From positions 186,001 through 250,000 of the forward strand of contig JAMWFC010000133.1 in assembly GCA_027475525.1 (NCBI GenBank): a stretch of 64,000 nucleotides of DNA, in the 5' to 3' direction. Both the position numbers and the translations under genes were made by a program. Positions 32,830 to 44,671 of the stretch are shown one piece after another (position 1 is the first letter of the stretch; every line of letters begins with the position of its first letter). Under the pieces are notes generated by a model. That model ran no database searches. It saw only the letters and a program-made list of their open reading frames with translations, and was not told where the DNA came from. This DNA is from Macrolepiota albuminosa. Lineage: Eukaryota; Basidiomycota; Agaricomycetes; Agaricales; Agaricaceae.

Positions 32830-33362
32830 ACTAGCCTCTGTGGGCCTGCATAGGTTTGAGTAGATCAATGTAGGTCTGTATGGATATCTGCTGGTGGCTT
32901 GCATAGGCCTGTATAAGTCTGCAGGGCCCTTTTATGGACATACACTAGCATTGGAGGTGGAAAAAGGAGAGAAGGGGAGGCACACAGCCTCAAGTTATTG
33001 CAGGGAGGAAGGGAGAGGAAAGAAGTAGGGAACCTCAAAGAGGGTTTACTCATGCCATGACATCCACCAACAAAGGTTTTTACTTGTGGGCTGATGCCTG
33101 CTAGTGGCTGCTGATGCACATTGACATCTGCTAGTATCTGCTGGTGTCTGCCAGGCCTGCATGCATATATGTGTGCCTGTTTTTTATCAATCTACTGGAC
33201 CATGTCATACAGCACATTGTGACATGTCTGCGGCTCTGTATTCTATGGCATTTTGGAGACTGCTATGCTATAGTGTAGCAGACTCCACTGGACACATTTG
33301 GTATGGCATAAAGCAAGCTCCCATATAACGTATGACACGTACTGTTGTGATGTCTCTATGTG
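32830..33362 (-). repeat. KDZ right terminal repeat (KTIR, inverted)
   Basis: The reverse complement begins CACATAGAGACATCACAACA and follows the left terminal repeat and the copies at 51241 and 52324, including the TTTTTTTTGGTCCAAC segment at its inner end. It ends exactly where the LTR-B right half begins. Confidence 0.8.
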
Positions 33363-33531
33363 CCCAGAAGTGTCCAACCTGGCATAGAAAATCTCTAGAC
33401 TTGTTCTTTTTAGATATCTCTCTGCCAGGTAAGTAGTTATTATGATATTGTCAGTATATACTCTAATATAGTTTAGATCTCTCTCTACCAGCTGTGTGAC
33501 TGAGCCATAGCCTTTAGAGGTCATCTTTACA
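33363..33531 (+). repeat. LTR-B right half, split by the KDZ element
   Basis: It runs from CCCAGAAGTGTCCAACC to the terminal ACA and is 169 bp long, the same length as bases 18096-18264 of the intact LTR-B. It is the continuation of 21235-21581. Confidence 0.8.
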
Positions 33532-33559
33532 CTCTTTTCCTTTCTCCTCAAATCATCAG

Positions 33560-33850
33560 GCTATTGCATATATTGTACTTTGTCTTCTGGAAGAACTCTG
33601 TAAAGGAACACAGTTTTAACATCAATTTTGGTAACATTTCAGCTTGCTGCTGCAGCTAAGTCAAGGAAAATATACCAAGATTTGATGCAGGCTATAGATA
33701 ATGTAGTTTTAGTGTACTCATGACTATTATTCTAATTATGTCTGAGCTTATTCAATACTTTGATATCTGCTTTATACTTGTCTAAATTCATGTTCTTTGC
33801 TCACTTTAAGAACTCAGCCTGAGTATAGCAGGGCACCTAATAGAGGTGTT
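33560..33850 (-). pseudogene. Copia RT N-terminal fragment
   Basis: On the minus strand the peptide KIDVKTVFLYRVLPEDKVQYMQ matches the Copia RT motif (Q.DVKTAFL.G.L.E.VYM) containing the first catalytic Asp. Upstream YKADIKVLNKLRHN fits the preceding region. Stops are frequent. Confidence 0.65.
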
Positions 33851-34924
33851 TTTTTATTTTATTAGTTATTAATTTGTATAATTATATATTTATGCTGAGA
33901 GCAAATACATATTGTATATATATATATGCACTACTGACTTTTTTACTTATCTATGTACAGACAGCCTACTAATTTGGCAGATTCTGTCTGCAGTGTGAGT
34001 AAGAAGACTACCCAAATTCTTATACTAAAATACTATCTTGTTCTATTTTGACATTTTGGGATCAAGATCAGCCCAGTACAGTCCTCTCTTAATGAAAGTC
34101 TTGAACTCATTGAACAATTTAACAATTTTTTCTCATTTACCTATAGATTCTATGTAGACAAACAATTTTTCTAGTTCTGAAATGTATTCTCACACCATCA
34201 ATGTTTTCTCTTGACCAAAGTCTCTGAGTTTATTACACTGCCAGTTATGTAAGTCAATTCCTATGGACCTAAGTTAGAAATTCAAAGCCCACAGCCAAAA
34301 AGAATGTAAAAGAGCAATGAGTAGATGGTAGTTATTTTGGAGCAATTTATCCAAAATTAAGGTGTACTGTAATAGGTTTCAAAAGAAATTATCAAATCAA
34401 AATAAATCCCTTCTAACCAATTAAAAAAAAAATTTTCTACAAAATCTGAAACTAAAATAAATCTCTGGTTTTTAACAGAGTTTGTGGACAGTGAAGGTTG
34501 TTTTTTTATTAAAATACAGCATAATGCTGAATTAAAAACTAAATGGAGAGTTAGACCTGTTTTTTCTATTACTTTACATGTCAAAGATGTATTTTTATTA
34601 GAATCAATAAAAAATAACTTAGGTGTTGGAAATATAAGCAAAATTGGAGAAAAAGAATGAGGAAACCCTCTCTTCTGGCCCCACTCTGGTTTGTGTCTTA
34701 TAGACTACTTGCATCTCACATAGTTTCCCAACTCAGAGCATCTCTGCACATAGTCTAACCAGATTCATGTGCCCTTACATCAATCTCAGGCAGGGTCTCT
34801 AAGCTAGAGTTCACACCAGCTCAATTGCAAGTAAGGTATCTGTGTTGTGAAGTTTTAACTGACATATTGAAAACTTGGCTCACAAATAGATTATTACATG
34901 AGTTGATAAGACCAGGAGAGTTCT
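33851..34924. other. AT-rich region with unclassified retroelement-like frames
   Basis: The minus strand has a helical peptide near 34030-34200 that could be a Copia gag piece. A 94-codon AT-driven frame at 34357-34641 has no domain. The first part contains TATA microsatellite DNA (33880-33950). Nothing here can be named with confidence. Confidence 0.3.
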
Positions 34925-36640
34925 ACTATGTTGATAGGATCTTACACAGATTAGGCACATCAACAGCAGGCTTAGCACCAGCTCTGGACACCTTGCTGCA
35001 CACATTCTGAACTTAGTATGCACAATTTACCCATTTTAGGCTATACTCAACAGCTATGCACAGAAAGCAATAGATCCAATCAGTGATAGCACTGGCAGCA
35101 GCTGGAATAACATGTGACAATTGGCATCACACCATCAGCAAGCATTGACAGTTGGCATCACTCTATCAGCACATGGCACAGCTAGCTAGCAGCAGTGCTT
35201 ACAACTTGAAATTCCCCATAACAGACAGCTTGATGTTTTATCTTGGCATTTGATGTCACTTGGTGCCCTCTCTCAGCTCAGACAGACAGCCTATCATGTC
35301 CTTAGGATTTATACCTAAGTGGGAATGGTGAGGTTGTTAGTTTGACTCTTGCCTATGTACTGCAGCCTTTGGCAGCAAACACTTTAAACACTGCATCTGG
35401 CTTATTCAATGCTGCCAGGTAGCCACCACCCTCACATGCAATACTAGGGAGGCTTTGTTGTGCAGGCTATTATATGGGAGACCAATTTGCATGTGACCTG
35501 ATGAATCAATGTGACCACCATGCTCGTGTCCAATCAGAAAAAGGGAGGATTCTCCAATGCAGAGGATTTGGGAGAGGAAAAACTGTACCTTGCTGACCAA
35601 GCAAGCCATAGTCCAGGTAGGGGCAAAGTTAGGTGACAAAGCAGTCCAGACCTTAAGTGGTTGTCTGCCTGGTTGCTGAAGTACCACGTGACACTGTTGG
35701 TTGGGATTTGGTAATGTCAGTTGGAGTTCTTAGATCTTATACAAACTGCAGAATCTCCCAGCCTGCTGGCCCTTCCATGGCCTCTGCAGGGGAGGTGGAA
35801 ACTTGGCCAAAGATAGTCTCTGGATATGGGGGGGTTAGAGTTGTGGAGCCTTAGCTGCATTGTCGGCAAGCATTGATGAAAGTAGACGGGTCCAATCATT
35901 GGGATGGCACATTAGCAGCAGATAAAAAGAGATTACATATGCAAAGTAGTATGAACTCTGATGAAGAGCTCAAGTAGGATCAAATCATAGTAAAGTGGCT
36001 ATGATGCATAACCAGCATGCCTGAAAAAGCATCAGGCCAAAGTACCTACTGGAGTGTCCATAAGTAGCATACCCTTACATACTGCAGGAGTTAGAACACT
36101 ATTCCCATGTACAAAATAACTCTCTAACTAAACAAATGAAATCATTATCATCATCATCATCATCAGACAGACAGCATTCTTGTTAACTTCTTGTTATTTT
36201 AGTTTAATGCACAGCATTTACTTACATTCTTTTTAGTTCACTGCTCCTTGACAATAATCAGCCACTTAGCAACACTGAACTCAATTTTACTATAAATACT
36301 TACTGTTGTCACTAGTTAGCACAAGAAGAACAGAGTACTCTATTCACATCTTAGTTTACCTCATGGTTCAGATTTCTTTTGCGTGGAATTAGTTCACAGT
36401 TGCCAACTGTCTGAACACCTCTAGCCTGTTTGCCACAGTTACACATACAGAATAGATGCATCTTGCATCTATGGCAGGCATTGCACAGCTTAGGTGTTGC
36501 TAAGCCTCTAGTTTTCTTGCTGCACTTAACTCATACCTCTTCCCTCTCTCATTTAGATGCCTCTATTCATGAGTGCACCTTCCTTATCACATATCTCTTG
36601 CTGACTATCTCTTATCAACAATCACATTTTTTCTGGCAAT
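34925..36640 (+). repeat. LTR-D copy 1 (Gypsy LTR region), split by a SINE-like insertion
   Basis: The segments 34925-35290 and 36163-36640 align with 46246-47030 in order (shared landmarks GCACCAGCTCTGGA, AATAGATCCAATCAGT, ACTATAAATACTTACTGTTG, TGCTAAGCCTCTAGTTTTCT). A TATAAAT box is in the second part. In copy 2 this repeat precedes a gag ORF on the same strand, so it is read as LTR plus leader. Confidence 0.65.
35291..36162 (+). mobile_element. SINE-like insertion with 13-bp target duplication and (TCA)n tail
   Basis: The insertion is flanked by TCAGACAGACAGC at 35278-35290 and 36163-36175 and ends in TCATCATCATCATCA. LTR-D copy 2 lacks this segment, giving the empty site. The 5' part has a B-box-like TTAGTTTGACTCTTGCC. 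The middle part encodes nothing convincing. The 3' end resembles the insertion at 14247-14706. Confidence 0.7.
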
Positions 36641-37601
36641 AACTCATTTTTGACTTGTTCTCTGGGACCTGCCTGAGACTCTCTTACACACTTAGTGTGC
36701 TCAATGTATATTCCTGGTTGGTAGCCATAAACCATAACCATATCTGCTACTGACCAACTTTTAGGCATTATCAATGTGTGAGTCCAAGTGTACTAGTGTA
36801 GTTGATAGAACTTGGAAAAGTTCAAAATATATAACACAAGGCTACTCAAGTAGGCAGTTATTGTATCACACAAAGTCTCGCTTCTGAACTGTTGTAAAAA
36901 GTCCTAGATTGCAAAAAGTCCTCTAACACTAGTACTGAGTTGCTATATAAAGGGTCTGCTATATTATGTAAGGAGACTAGGAAGATATTGATAGGTAGAT
37001 AGGGGAAGATAAAGAGTGCAACTATCATGAGTAACAATTTCTCTACAGTGACAAACTGTGACACAAGTTTTGCAACTCCCTTGTTTTTGCATCCTGAACA
37101 TCCGGCTTTCTTCCGAGAGAATTCCACACAGTGCATCCACAAAAGCAAATTTTGACATCTCTAGTCAAGTTAAATATCTGAAGTCCAATCAGAAAAAGAT
37201 AGGCCTGATGTGCTTGATTTTGTGCAAAGTTTTGCAACACCCAATTGGTGATAGTAGTTCAACTGGTTCATTAAGTGTGATTCTGACGTGTTCCATTTTA
37301 GACAAGACATTACACAAGTGATGGTGTCTATATCAGGTCAGTTGGCATTATTATCAGCATATCTACCTCATTGTCATAGTCATTAAATTCTCTATCATTG
37401 CCCCGCTCACTCAGTAGCCAGCCCTGCTCCAACTGTAAAGCCTGAGTAGATCTCTATCTATACAACATTTACTCCGAGTGACTTGGCTACATCTACATTG
37501 GTACTGTGCTGTTCTGCAATACTTGTTATAGCTATATTTATCTCAGTTGGGCGCTAGTGTTTAATCACAATAAATAATCCCTTCATATTATTGTACTTCA
37601 C
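36641..37601. other. Transition from repeats to host DNA, no gene seen
   Basis: CpG dinucleotides and ordinary composition return from about 37000. The short frames on both strands (for example a Cys-rich frame on the minus strand at 36964-37158) overlap each other and lack splice or start support. Confidence 0.4.
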
Positions 37602-39025
37602 TCACCGTTGACTGCACATTTGCATCAAATTTGAGAGCGGTTGTTGCACTGAGATTGCGCAAACTTGCTCGAGCGTTAAGTCTAGTATTGCAGACTTACA
37701 ATGGATGATAACAAATAATATCCACAAAACACGTACGACGCCATGAGAGAGTTGGAGAATACTTTTCAGGTCATCAGATCTCTTGAGCAGAGCATTGCAA
37801 AAAAAACTTGCATACATCGAGGCACAATCAAGAAGACTGCTACCCAAGCAAAGCTATCTTGCACCATAAACTGACAAGAGAATCAGAACTAGTGGTTATG
37901 GAAGCTTGTTATGCAATCCCTCACCAAGATCAACTGAATCGTTGTTGCAAAGCTACACTGAGTATTAGAAACAATGTTGCATGCCTTGAGATGATTTCCC
38001 TCATTGCTGACCTTGTTATCAATCCTGTCTCTTCAAGTTAATGGCAAAATGACATGTCAGATCTTCCTATATCTCCATGCTTCTGTTCACTCACGAATTG
38101 TCCATGAAAGGAGTTTATCAACCATTACTCTTGTCCTAAATATGTTATCTCAGTAGTTAAAGACAGGAGAAATCTTGAAACAAGTTACACACCTTGCGAG
38201 GCTCGTGTCGCGATGAGGCCACAAGTAACAACACAACGTCACCGCGATCAGTACATCATTGACTTCAGAGATTACGAGTGTTGTTACTACCACCCACCGC
38301 CACCTTGCTTCAACAACCACAACATTTGGTGTCTGATGGCAAATAGCTCCTACGGCAAAGTTACCGATGGAACGTAGCAGGCACAAAAACCACAAGACAC
38401 ATGGGAACAACCATTTTGAAGACAAGACGCGGATACGATGAACAAAGAATGCCTGTTGAAATAGAGATAAAGCTCAGAGACTTCGAAGTTGTGAACAGTT
38501 GTTACTTGGACCCCAGGACAAATAATCCCAGTCACGAATACAGCTACATCTCCCGATACTGTAAGCACAATGAGTGTACCAGGATCTCCGTATCTCATGA
38601 CTGAATACTGTGGCACCAAAATCAAAAAGATATTGGATACAGAGCAGCACTTGAACTCACATAGTAAAGCATATGGCTAATCACAATAGCATGGACACAT
38701 TCCGCAGCCCTATTCAAGGAATGTTGAGAGCCAAAGCTTACACTCGACGCAAACATTTTTGTGCTAACCATATTACACCAACCTGTTAATTGTGTGCATC
38801 AGGCTATCATCCTATGAAGACACAGAGAATCTTACAAAGATTTTCAGTAGTGACTTGTCGTCGTAAAACTTCCTACAGTATGACTGAACGGCAACTCAAA
38901 TACAAAGAAAGGTCGAAGACTCACCTGTAGTATGTGAAAGTTTGAACAGTTACCACTCCAAACAGGAAAATAGAGATCAGGATTCCTATCTCTAGGAGAC
39001 CAAGTGTCTGGGTGATTGCGGACAT
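37602..39025 (-). CDS. DUF6534-type multi-pass membrane protein gene (possibly damaged at 3' end)
   Basis: Exon 1 (39025-38925) encodes MSAITQTLGLLEIGILISIF with LFGVVTVQTFTYY, the typical first membrane helix of Agaricomycete DUF6534 proteins. Splicing at GTGAGT to GAAGTTTTACG continues the family's YYRKFYDDK. Further short exons give DSLMHTIN, ECVHAIVISHMLYY, VMRYGDPGTLIVLT with VTGIICPGVQ, then a long exon (about 38450-38208) GAFFVHRIRVLSSKWLFP...EARWRWVVVTTLVISEVNDVLIAVTLCCYL. Distal exons (WTIRETGLIT, FATTIQLIL, FMVQDSFAW, NALLKRSDDLK) fit the family, but the last needs a one-base frame change. Function of the family is unknown. It lies divergently from the phosphatase gene. Confidence 0.7.
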
Positions 39026-42000
39026 CTCTAGATTGAGCTGTTCAGCTCTTGCGCTCCATCGACCTTTATAGAAATAGTTTTGTGGATGAAGTAATTCCAA
39101 CAGAACCCCTTTGATCGTTGTGATCATCACTGATTTCTCCTCGACAGGAGTGATGTGTCATTGTATAAATAATGTTCGCCTCCACTCACAGCATTTTTAG
39201 ATCCAGACATATACAGCTGAAATGTGTGGAGTTATTTTTCATATCCCTACATTGTGCAATAGTTCTTCTTATCTGCCACGGCGGTGAATTCATAGTACAC
39301 AACATGAACCTTGCGAATCTCAACAAATGTTTCACCAGGCTAAATCAAGGCATACTCCCCGTCTCAGCCCGCAGTCCCCGTTGTGCTTCTTCACATAGAT
39401 CACAACAATCATTCAGATTGAAATGATGTGTGAATGAATGTGGGGCACAAACCTTGGCAAGGGTCATCAGACCAGGGTTACAATTTGTGTGTGACCCTGG
39501 AAAGGAAAATTGACAGCTGATGCAAACGCTGTAAAAAGACTAGCGTGCCCTATCGCCCTTTGCTTTAAATCGGACTTGTCGACAAACGGTCTGCCATGAC
39601 GAAGTTGAACTAAAGATAACTAAGCCAGTGACTATAGAGCATTTATAACTACAGTGCAATTTGGCGACTTCAATGTCATAGTTCTGACAATACAGGTCGT
39701 GTCGGTCAATTGGAAGGGTTCTATCTAGAGAAAAGATAGGGAAGCTTAGAATGCGATTCGTACGAGGTCGGTCGTCACTGTTACATTCTCATGGTCTCTG
39801 TGTCAACCCACTCTCATCGTAGACCACTTCCTATGCGCAGCGCATTTCTGATTACGCAGATCCATCCATATAATATTCTCTGGAATGCACAAGTATCGAT
39901 GAATACTGTCCACTGAATTGAGAGGCCTCTGCCTCGTGCATAAGACCTGCCACGACATCGAAAGTTAGAGGGATGTTGACTGGTCATCCATGAGGCACAT
40001 CATTAAACAGCGCCGTCGAGACATACAGTGACACTTTCCAAAACTGCTGTACCTGAACGTTTCCTGCCCTTCTACCTTTGCTCTGCGTCCGCAGACCGCC
40101 ATGGTACACTGGCGTCCCCAGTTCCAAAAACCTCTCCGGAATCTGCGTATTGTCCATCTCCAAGTACTGCAGCAAGGTATCAAGGGCTCAATGTGTCACT
40201 TACACGGTAGTACGGAGAACGCGCGGGGTTAAAGTTGTAAGCATTCTTCAATTCCTTGTGATGCTAATTGATGTTTATTGGAAGGGCGCTCAACTCGTTG
40301 TATGGTTTATGGAATCTGATCGTTGTATCAATATATTAAGATTCAATCAGCCGCTCATGCAAAGGCTCAGGCAAAGGCTATAAGGCTAACACTGGTTACC
40401 TACTTCGTCAGTGGATGAGATGAGATGTGATTAAGGACGCTTCAGCTGAGCAGAAATCAGAAAAGATATTTGGATCTGTCTTCTGTCTTCCTCTCTTTTG
40501 TGTCGTATGGTCTTCAATTTATCATCGAGCCACCGCTGTGACCAACAACTTCAGCGTCAATTTATATATTAAAATGAAATGTTCGAAGGTAAAAGCATTC
40601 ATTTAGTGGTTGTATTCTCGTCGTTTGCTTAATGGCTCTCTAATATGCAAGGTGTAGGATTTTGGACATCGATGTTGACTACCGTATATTGATGCCGCTG
40701 CCGCTGTCACTGTAGGGACAATACACTGGCAGATTCTGACCAATTGTTTGACAGGAGCCTCTTTCGCCCTTCGACTTTTCTCGTTAAAATGGAACTACAA
40801 ATAGCTGTCAGCTCCAGCAGAGGAACCAAAACGACGAATGACGTAGTCTGTGCATCTGAACGACGAAAAATCAGCAGGTATTTTAGCCATGGGACTTGAA
40901 CGTTTCGTTGATTGGTGTTCACTGCAAGTACGTCGTCAAGGTAGATGTGCGGCTTCGATATCTACCATGCATGTTACTTAATGAATCATAATTCGTTGAC
41001 GCCCCGCCCTGAGATATAGGGGTCACAGACAATACATTAATCAACTTCTCACCTGGCTGGCACTCTAGAGGCTTAAGCATTCTAAGAGCCAACCCAGAAC
41101 CTTACTTTATTCATGACGTTTCACTCAAGCGACCAAGCGATAAGCGATAAACGTGCGATAGACTCCTTGACCAGTCCGAAATGGTTTCCCGACCGTCTTC
41201 TATCTGAGAAGCCGAACTCTCACTCATTTTTGGTCTCACCCAAAACAGCCCAGCACCACAGGATTATATCCAACTCCACATGAACGGAAAATGTCTACGA
41301 AGGTTGGAGTTTGGAAACTTTACCCCACAGACTGGAAGCAAACTCTGAATCGTCCGGTCCACCCCTTGCATGCGTCAAGAGTGAGGGAAGGAGGCTAAAC
41401 CCTATTGAGGTGTTCTTAGATGAAATCAGGGGGGTGAGGGTCGTAATCGTGGGGATCCATTCACTTACGATTCACTAAATTGATTTCTACCGCAGCGTGA
41501 TGGGCATAGGACACGATTAGAAATTACAACTCAAATCCGACATCAATGTTTGCCCGCCTCACGGTGACCACGTTTTTGCTTTGTATGAGCTCCAGTACCT
41601 TTCATATTACCAAAACTCCAAGGCTAAGTCGAGGAAAACTATTCAATTACCTTCGATGTTGTGAGTTTTGGAATGAGCTCTGTTGATGATGGGATGGGTA
41701 ATTGTGGATCTCCTGGGTCTCAATATTAGCATGCCGATCAGGATAATAATATTTTAAACAAGACCAAAGCTGACATTGACACGAGGAAGCACAACGGCAG
41801 GGTTCTGATGAGTCCTGAATCTTACGTACCCTGGTGTCCCGGTTAAATTCGTGTTCCTCTATCCTTTACTTTCGCGTTGCGATTGTTATTGATCAAGAGA
41901 ACTTGCGAGTTAGTCTCCAGCTGCAGCATGGACAATGAGTTACATTGTTTCTACTTCTCAGAAGTACGATCATATGCTGAAAAGCCAGTGTGAGGTCAAA

Positions 42001-42232
42001 GTTCTGGATATTCGACCTCTGCTTCCCTTAATGACATTAAACATTAGCGTTCTGCCTCGCGACATCCACCTGCAGCTGCTCGATACTGCCCGTATCCGTG
42101 ATCGTGCTACTAAGCAAAGCTAAGCCAATTCGCCGGTGTCTCTCAGCGCCATGCGTCAGCCTGGATTCCCGATCTACTACACATTACACATGCATGGCCA
42201 GTAGTGCCATGACTCTGGCTTGTATAAGAGAC
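39026..42232. other. Intergenic host DNA between two divergent genes
   Basis: About 3.2 kb with normal CpG content. A minus-strand open segment at 39984-40175 (MLQYLEMDNTQIPERFLELG...) followed by further open pieces could be exons of a small gene, but starts and splice sites do not form a model. A plus-strand ORF at 41935-42123 is unsupported. No repeats shared with the TE regions were noticed. Confidence 0.4.
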
Positions 42233-42238
42233 CTTGAC
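42233..42238 (+). promoter_or_regulatory. TATA box of the phosphatase gene
   Basis: TATAAG lies 76 bp upstream of the ATG at 42314, a usual distance for a fungal core promoter with a short 5' UTR. The intervening leader is pyrimidine-rich (TTCACTCTCTTTACTT). Confidence 0.5.
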
Positions 42239-42313
42239 TTTACAGCATGAGGTACATCACCACATTCACTCTCTTTACTTAGACGCACACACCCTCAACA
42301 GCTTCGCTCAGCT

Positions 42314-44196
42314 ATGTTGCTGTCAAAAGTCCTAGGAGTCATCGTGATTGCGCGAAACGGCGACCGCTCCAACTACTACCAGGACCCGTACTCATACGCT
42401 GGATCCAGCACTGAGACTACCGCCCTTGGCGAGGTTCGTGTCCCCACCTCCCTGCTTTCCTCGTTGTGCTCACCGTGCCCTCTTTCCCTTGACATATTCG
42501 CAGGCCGAATCCTTCCAGCTAGGTTCCCTCCTCCGCTCAACTTACCTCGACAGCTCCTCCCCATCCTTCATCAACGGTATGCGCAGCGACCTCGTGGACA
42601 ACAACGAGGTCAAAGCACGCGTCAAGACCGGCGTCGAGGGAACTGTTGTCTTCGATTCTGCGATCGCGCTTCTCCAGGGCTTGTTCCCGCCTAACAAGAA
42701 TAACAAAATCCAGCTTGCGAATGATACGACTGTTGTTGCACCCCTTGGTGGGTACCAGTATGTTCCCGGTATGTGATCTTCCGTCTGCGTAATACCGGTA
42801 CAAGGAGGTTGAATGGACGTTTAGTTGAGACGGTTGAGCCTGGTAATGATAGGTCGTTGGAGAGCTGGACCGATTGCCCTGTAAGTGACCGAGGATGTGG
42901 CGAAGATCGCGTAGGCTTATGGGAATCGAAACAGGCCTTTGCAAAGCACACTAAGGAATTCTACAACTCCCAGGAATTCAAGGACAAAGCGAAGGATGCT
43001 CAATCTTTCTTCAAGGCTGCGAAGGACTTCGTCTTTGGTCGTCCCACCATCTTGGAAAATGCCGTAAGTGAAACATGATTTTCATACTCTGTTGAATTAG
43101 AATTGACGATCTCCACTATTCCAGTGGAACGTAAGGTAGTTTTGCGAGTCATGCGGTGGAGTACTGATGCCTCCTAGCTTTACGATTTTATGAACACCCA
43201 ACTCGTCCACAACAAGACTTATGCCCACCGTCTCCCGCCCACACTCATTGAACAAGCCCGCAGCTTCGCTAATTTCCACGAGGACGGTGTCTTCTCCGAC
43301 AAACACATCACTGGAGTAGGAAACAGTTCGTCCCTGCGCGTCATCCGGATCGATTTCAGCATTAAATACAAATTTGATAGTTGCAGGCCGCACACTCCTT
43401 CACACAATCATTACCTCTCTTGAGCGCATCGCATTCAACGGAGACCCTCTTCAATTCTTGCTCGTCCAGACCACCTACCAGCCCTTCATCTCTTTCTTCC
43501 ACCAGACCGGCATTACGGACGAACATCCCGAGTACAAAGGCGTTCGTAAGTACAATCGCTTGTATTATCTCTAACATACGGCTGATTAAGATATTTCACC
43601 AGCCAACTACTCCTCCGCTATCGTAATTGAACTTCGTCGCGGTTCTCCCCCCGACCTCCGTGACTTCCTGCGCATCAAGTTCAAGAACGGAACCTCCGAC
43701 CATTTCAAGGATGTGCACGTCTTCGGCCACCACTCTGACATCCCTCTTACCGAGTTCATCTACCGCGCTGAAGTGAGTGTATCTCTCGAAAATTCTTCAC
43801 CAAAAACGACCATTGTGCTTAAACACATCTCAGAACGCAGCCATCACCAGCAACAAGCAATGGAGAGAAGTCTGCAACTCCTCCGATGGCTTCAGCCCTG
43901 TGTCCCTCCCGAGGAGCAACGTCCAGGCCGCCTTCACCGGCGCCTTCGCCTTCGTCAGCCTTCTCGCCGTCTTCATGCTGACCAAGTTCGTGAAGCGCTC
44001 TCGTGCCCGCGCCCGTGAGGCCCGCCTCAGGCTTCCTGGCGACGAGGTGAGTGAAGCCACTGTTGTCAATTACGGCGCCATCTCGCGGGAGCGGGCGGAG
44101 TGGTACGGAGGTGACCCCACCTCTGGAAATACACAGGGCGATCGCCCATATGTCGCTGCTGCCCAGTACCCCGAACATCCTAGATGGTTCATTTGA
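42314..44196 (+). CDS. Histidine acid phosphatase-like protein (clade 2), nine exons, C-terminal membrane anchor
   Basis: Exons 42314-42433, 42504-42768, 42825-42880, 42935-43063, 43125-43130, 43178-43325, 43387-43545, 43603-43772 and 43834-44196 join in frame to 471 residues. The chain follows the basidiomycete family: ALGEAESFQLGSLLRSTYL, TVVFDSAIALLQGLFPP, VETVEPGNDRSLESWTDCP, LPPTLIEQARSFANFHEDG, ELRRGSPPDLRDFLRIKF and FGHHSDIPLTEFIYR. A helix at about 382-403 is followed by KRSRARAREARLR, suggesting a membrane anchor with a cytosolic tail. No signal peptide is visible. The active-site motif RHGxR reads RNGDR (Asn15), and the C-terminal catalytic motif reads HHSD, so activity is doubtful. 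Exon 5 is only 6 nt. Confidence 0.85.
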
Positions 44197-44668
44197 CGGG
44201 TGAAATCCGCGAGGTGGTGGCCTGGGCCTAGGCTTTGTTGTGCATGAGTTACTCATTGCGTTTTCAGAATACCGTTCATGTCCCTGTCTTGGAGAAGACG
44301 CGATTGGTTTGATCTCGGCCCTTGATTTCTTTGTCTGTGAGAGACTGGGAACATTTGTTTCATTCCTGTTGTCATATGATTTGATGTATACTTTTCCTTC
44401 ACAATCGTCTTTCCTGTATTTATCTGGCGAATACTATAATTCTATCGAACGGTGGTCAGCCTGAGCGAGTGAATTCTCAGTTGAGGAACCATGCTCATAG
44501 ATCGGCTTCAAAATGAGTGGCGGCATATCAGGGTTCGGCATATCAGGTTATTAGGAACTAGTCAGGGAAGATCCAATGTTACATTTGAAGTTATTAGAAG
44601 TCGCAGTTGCCATGGATGCCATAGCACACCCACGTAAGCTAGTCTTTGGGAAACCTTAGAATATGTTT
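44197..44668 (+). other. 3' flank of the phosphatase gene, duplicated at 48.6-49.0 kb
   Basis: Bases 44275-44640 recur in decayed form at 48657-49015, with changes mainly C to T and G to A at CpG. The original keeps its CpGs. This stretch probably includes the 3' UTR, but no polyadenylation site was assigned. Confidence 0.7.
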
Positions 44669-44671
44669 CAC

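Larger units (their letters stand above)
21582..33362. mobile_element. KDZ-type DNA transposon, about 11.8 kb, with terminal inverted repeats
   Basis: Both ends are inverted copies of one repeat: left CAGGGTAGGGCATCACAATG, right (reverse complement) CACATAGAGACATCACAACA. The element interrupts an LTR-B with a 7-bp duplication. Contents in order: left terminal repeat, minus-strand passenger gene, plus-strand KDZ transposase, a nested solo LTR-A, further ORF remnants, tRNA-like modules, a subterminal repeat and the right terminal repeat. The left arm is shorter than in the second copy (51-62 kb), apparently by deletion between 21915 and the passenger gene. All genes are decayed. Confidence 0.75.

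Noticed and set aside
34357..34641. 94-codon minus-strand frame as a gene
   Set aside because: AT-rich DNA with poly-A/T runs, no homology, no start or splice support.
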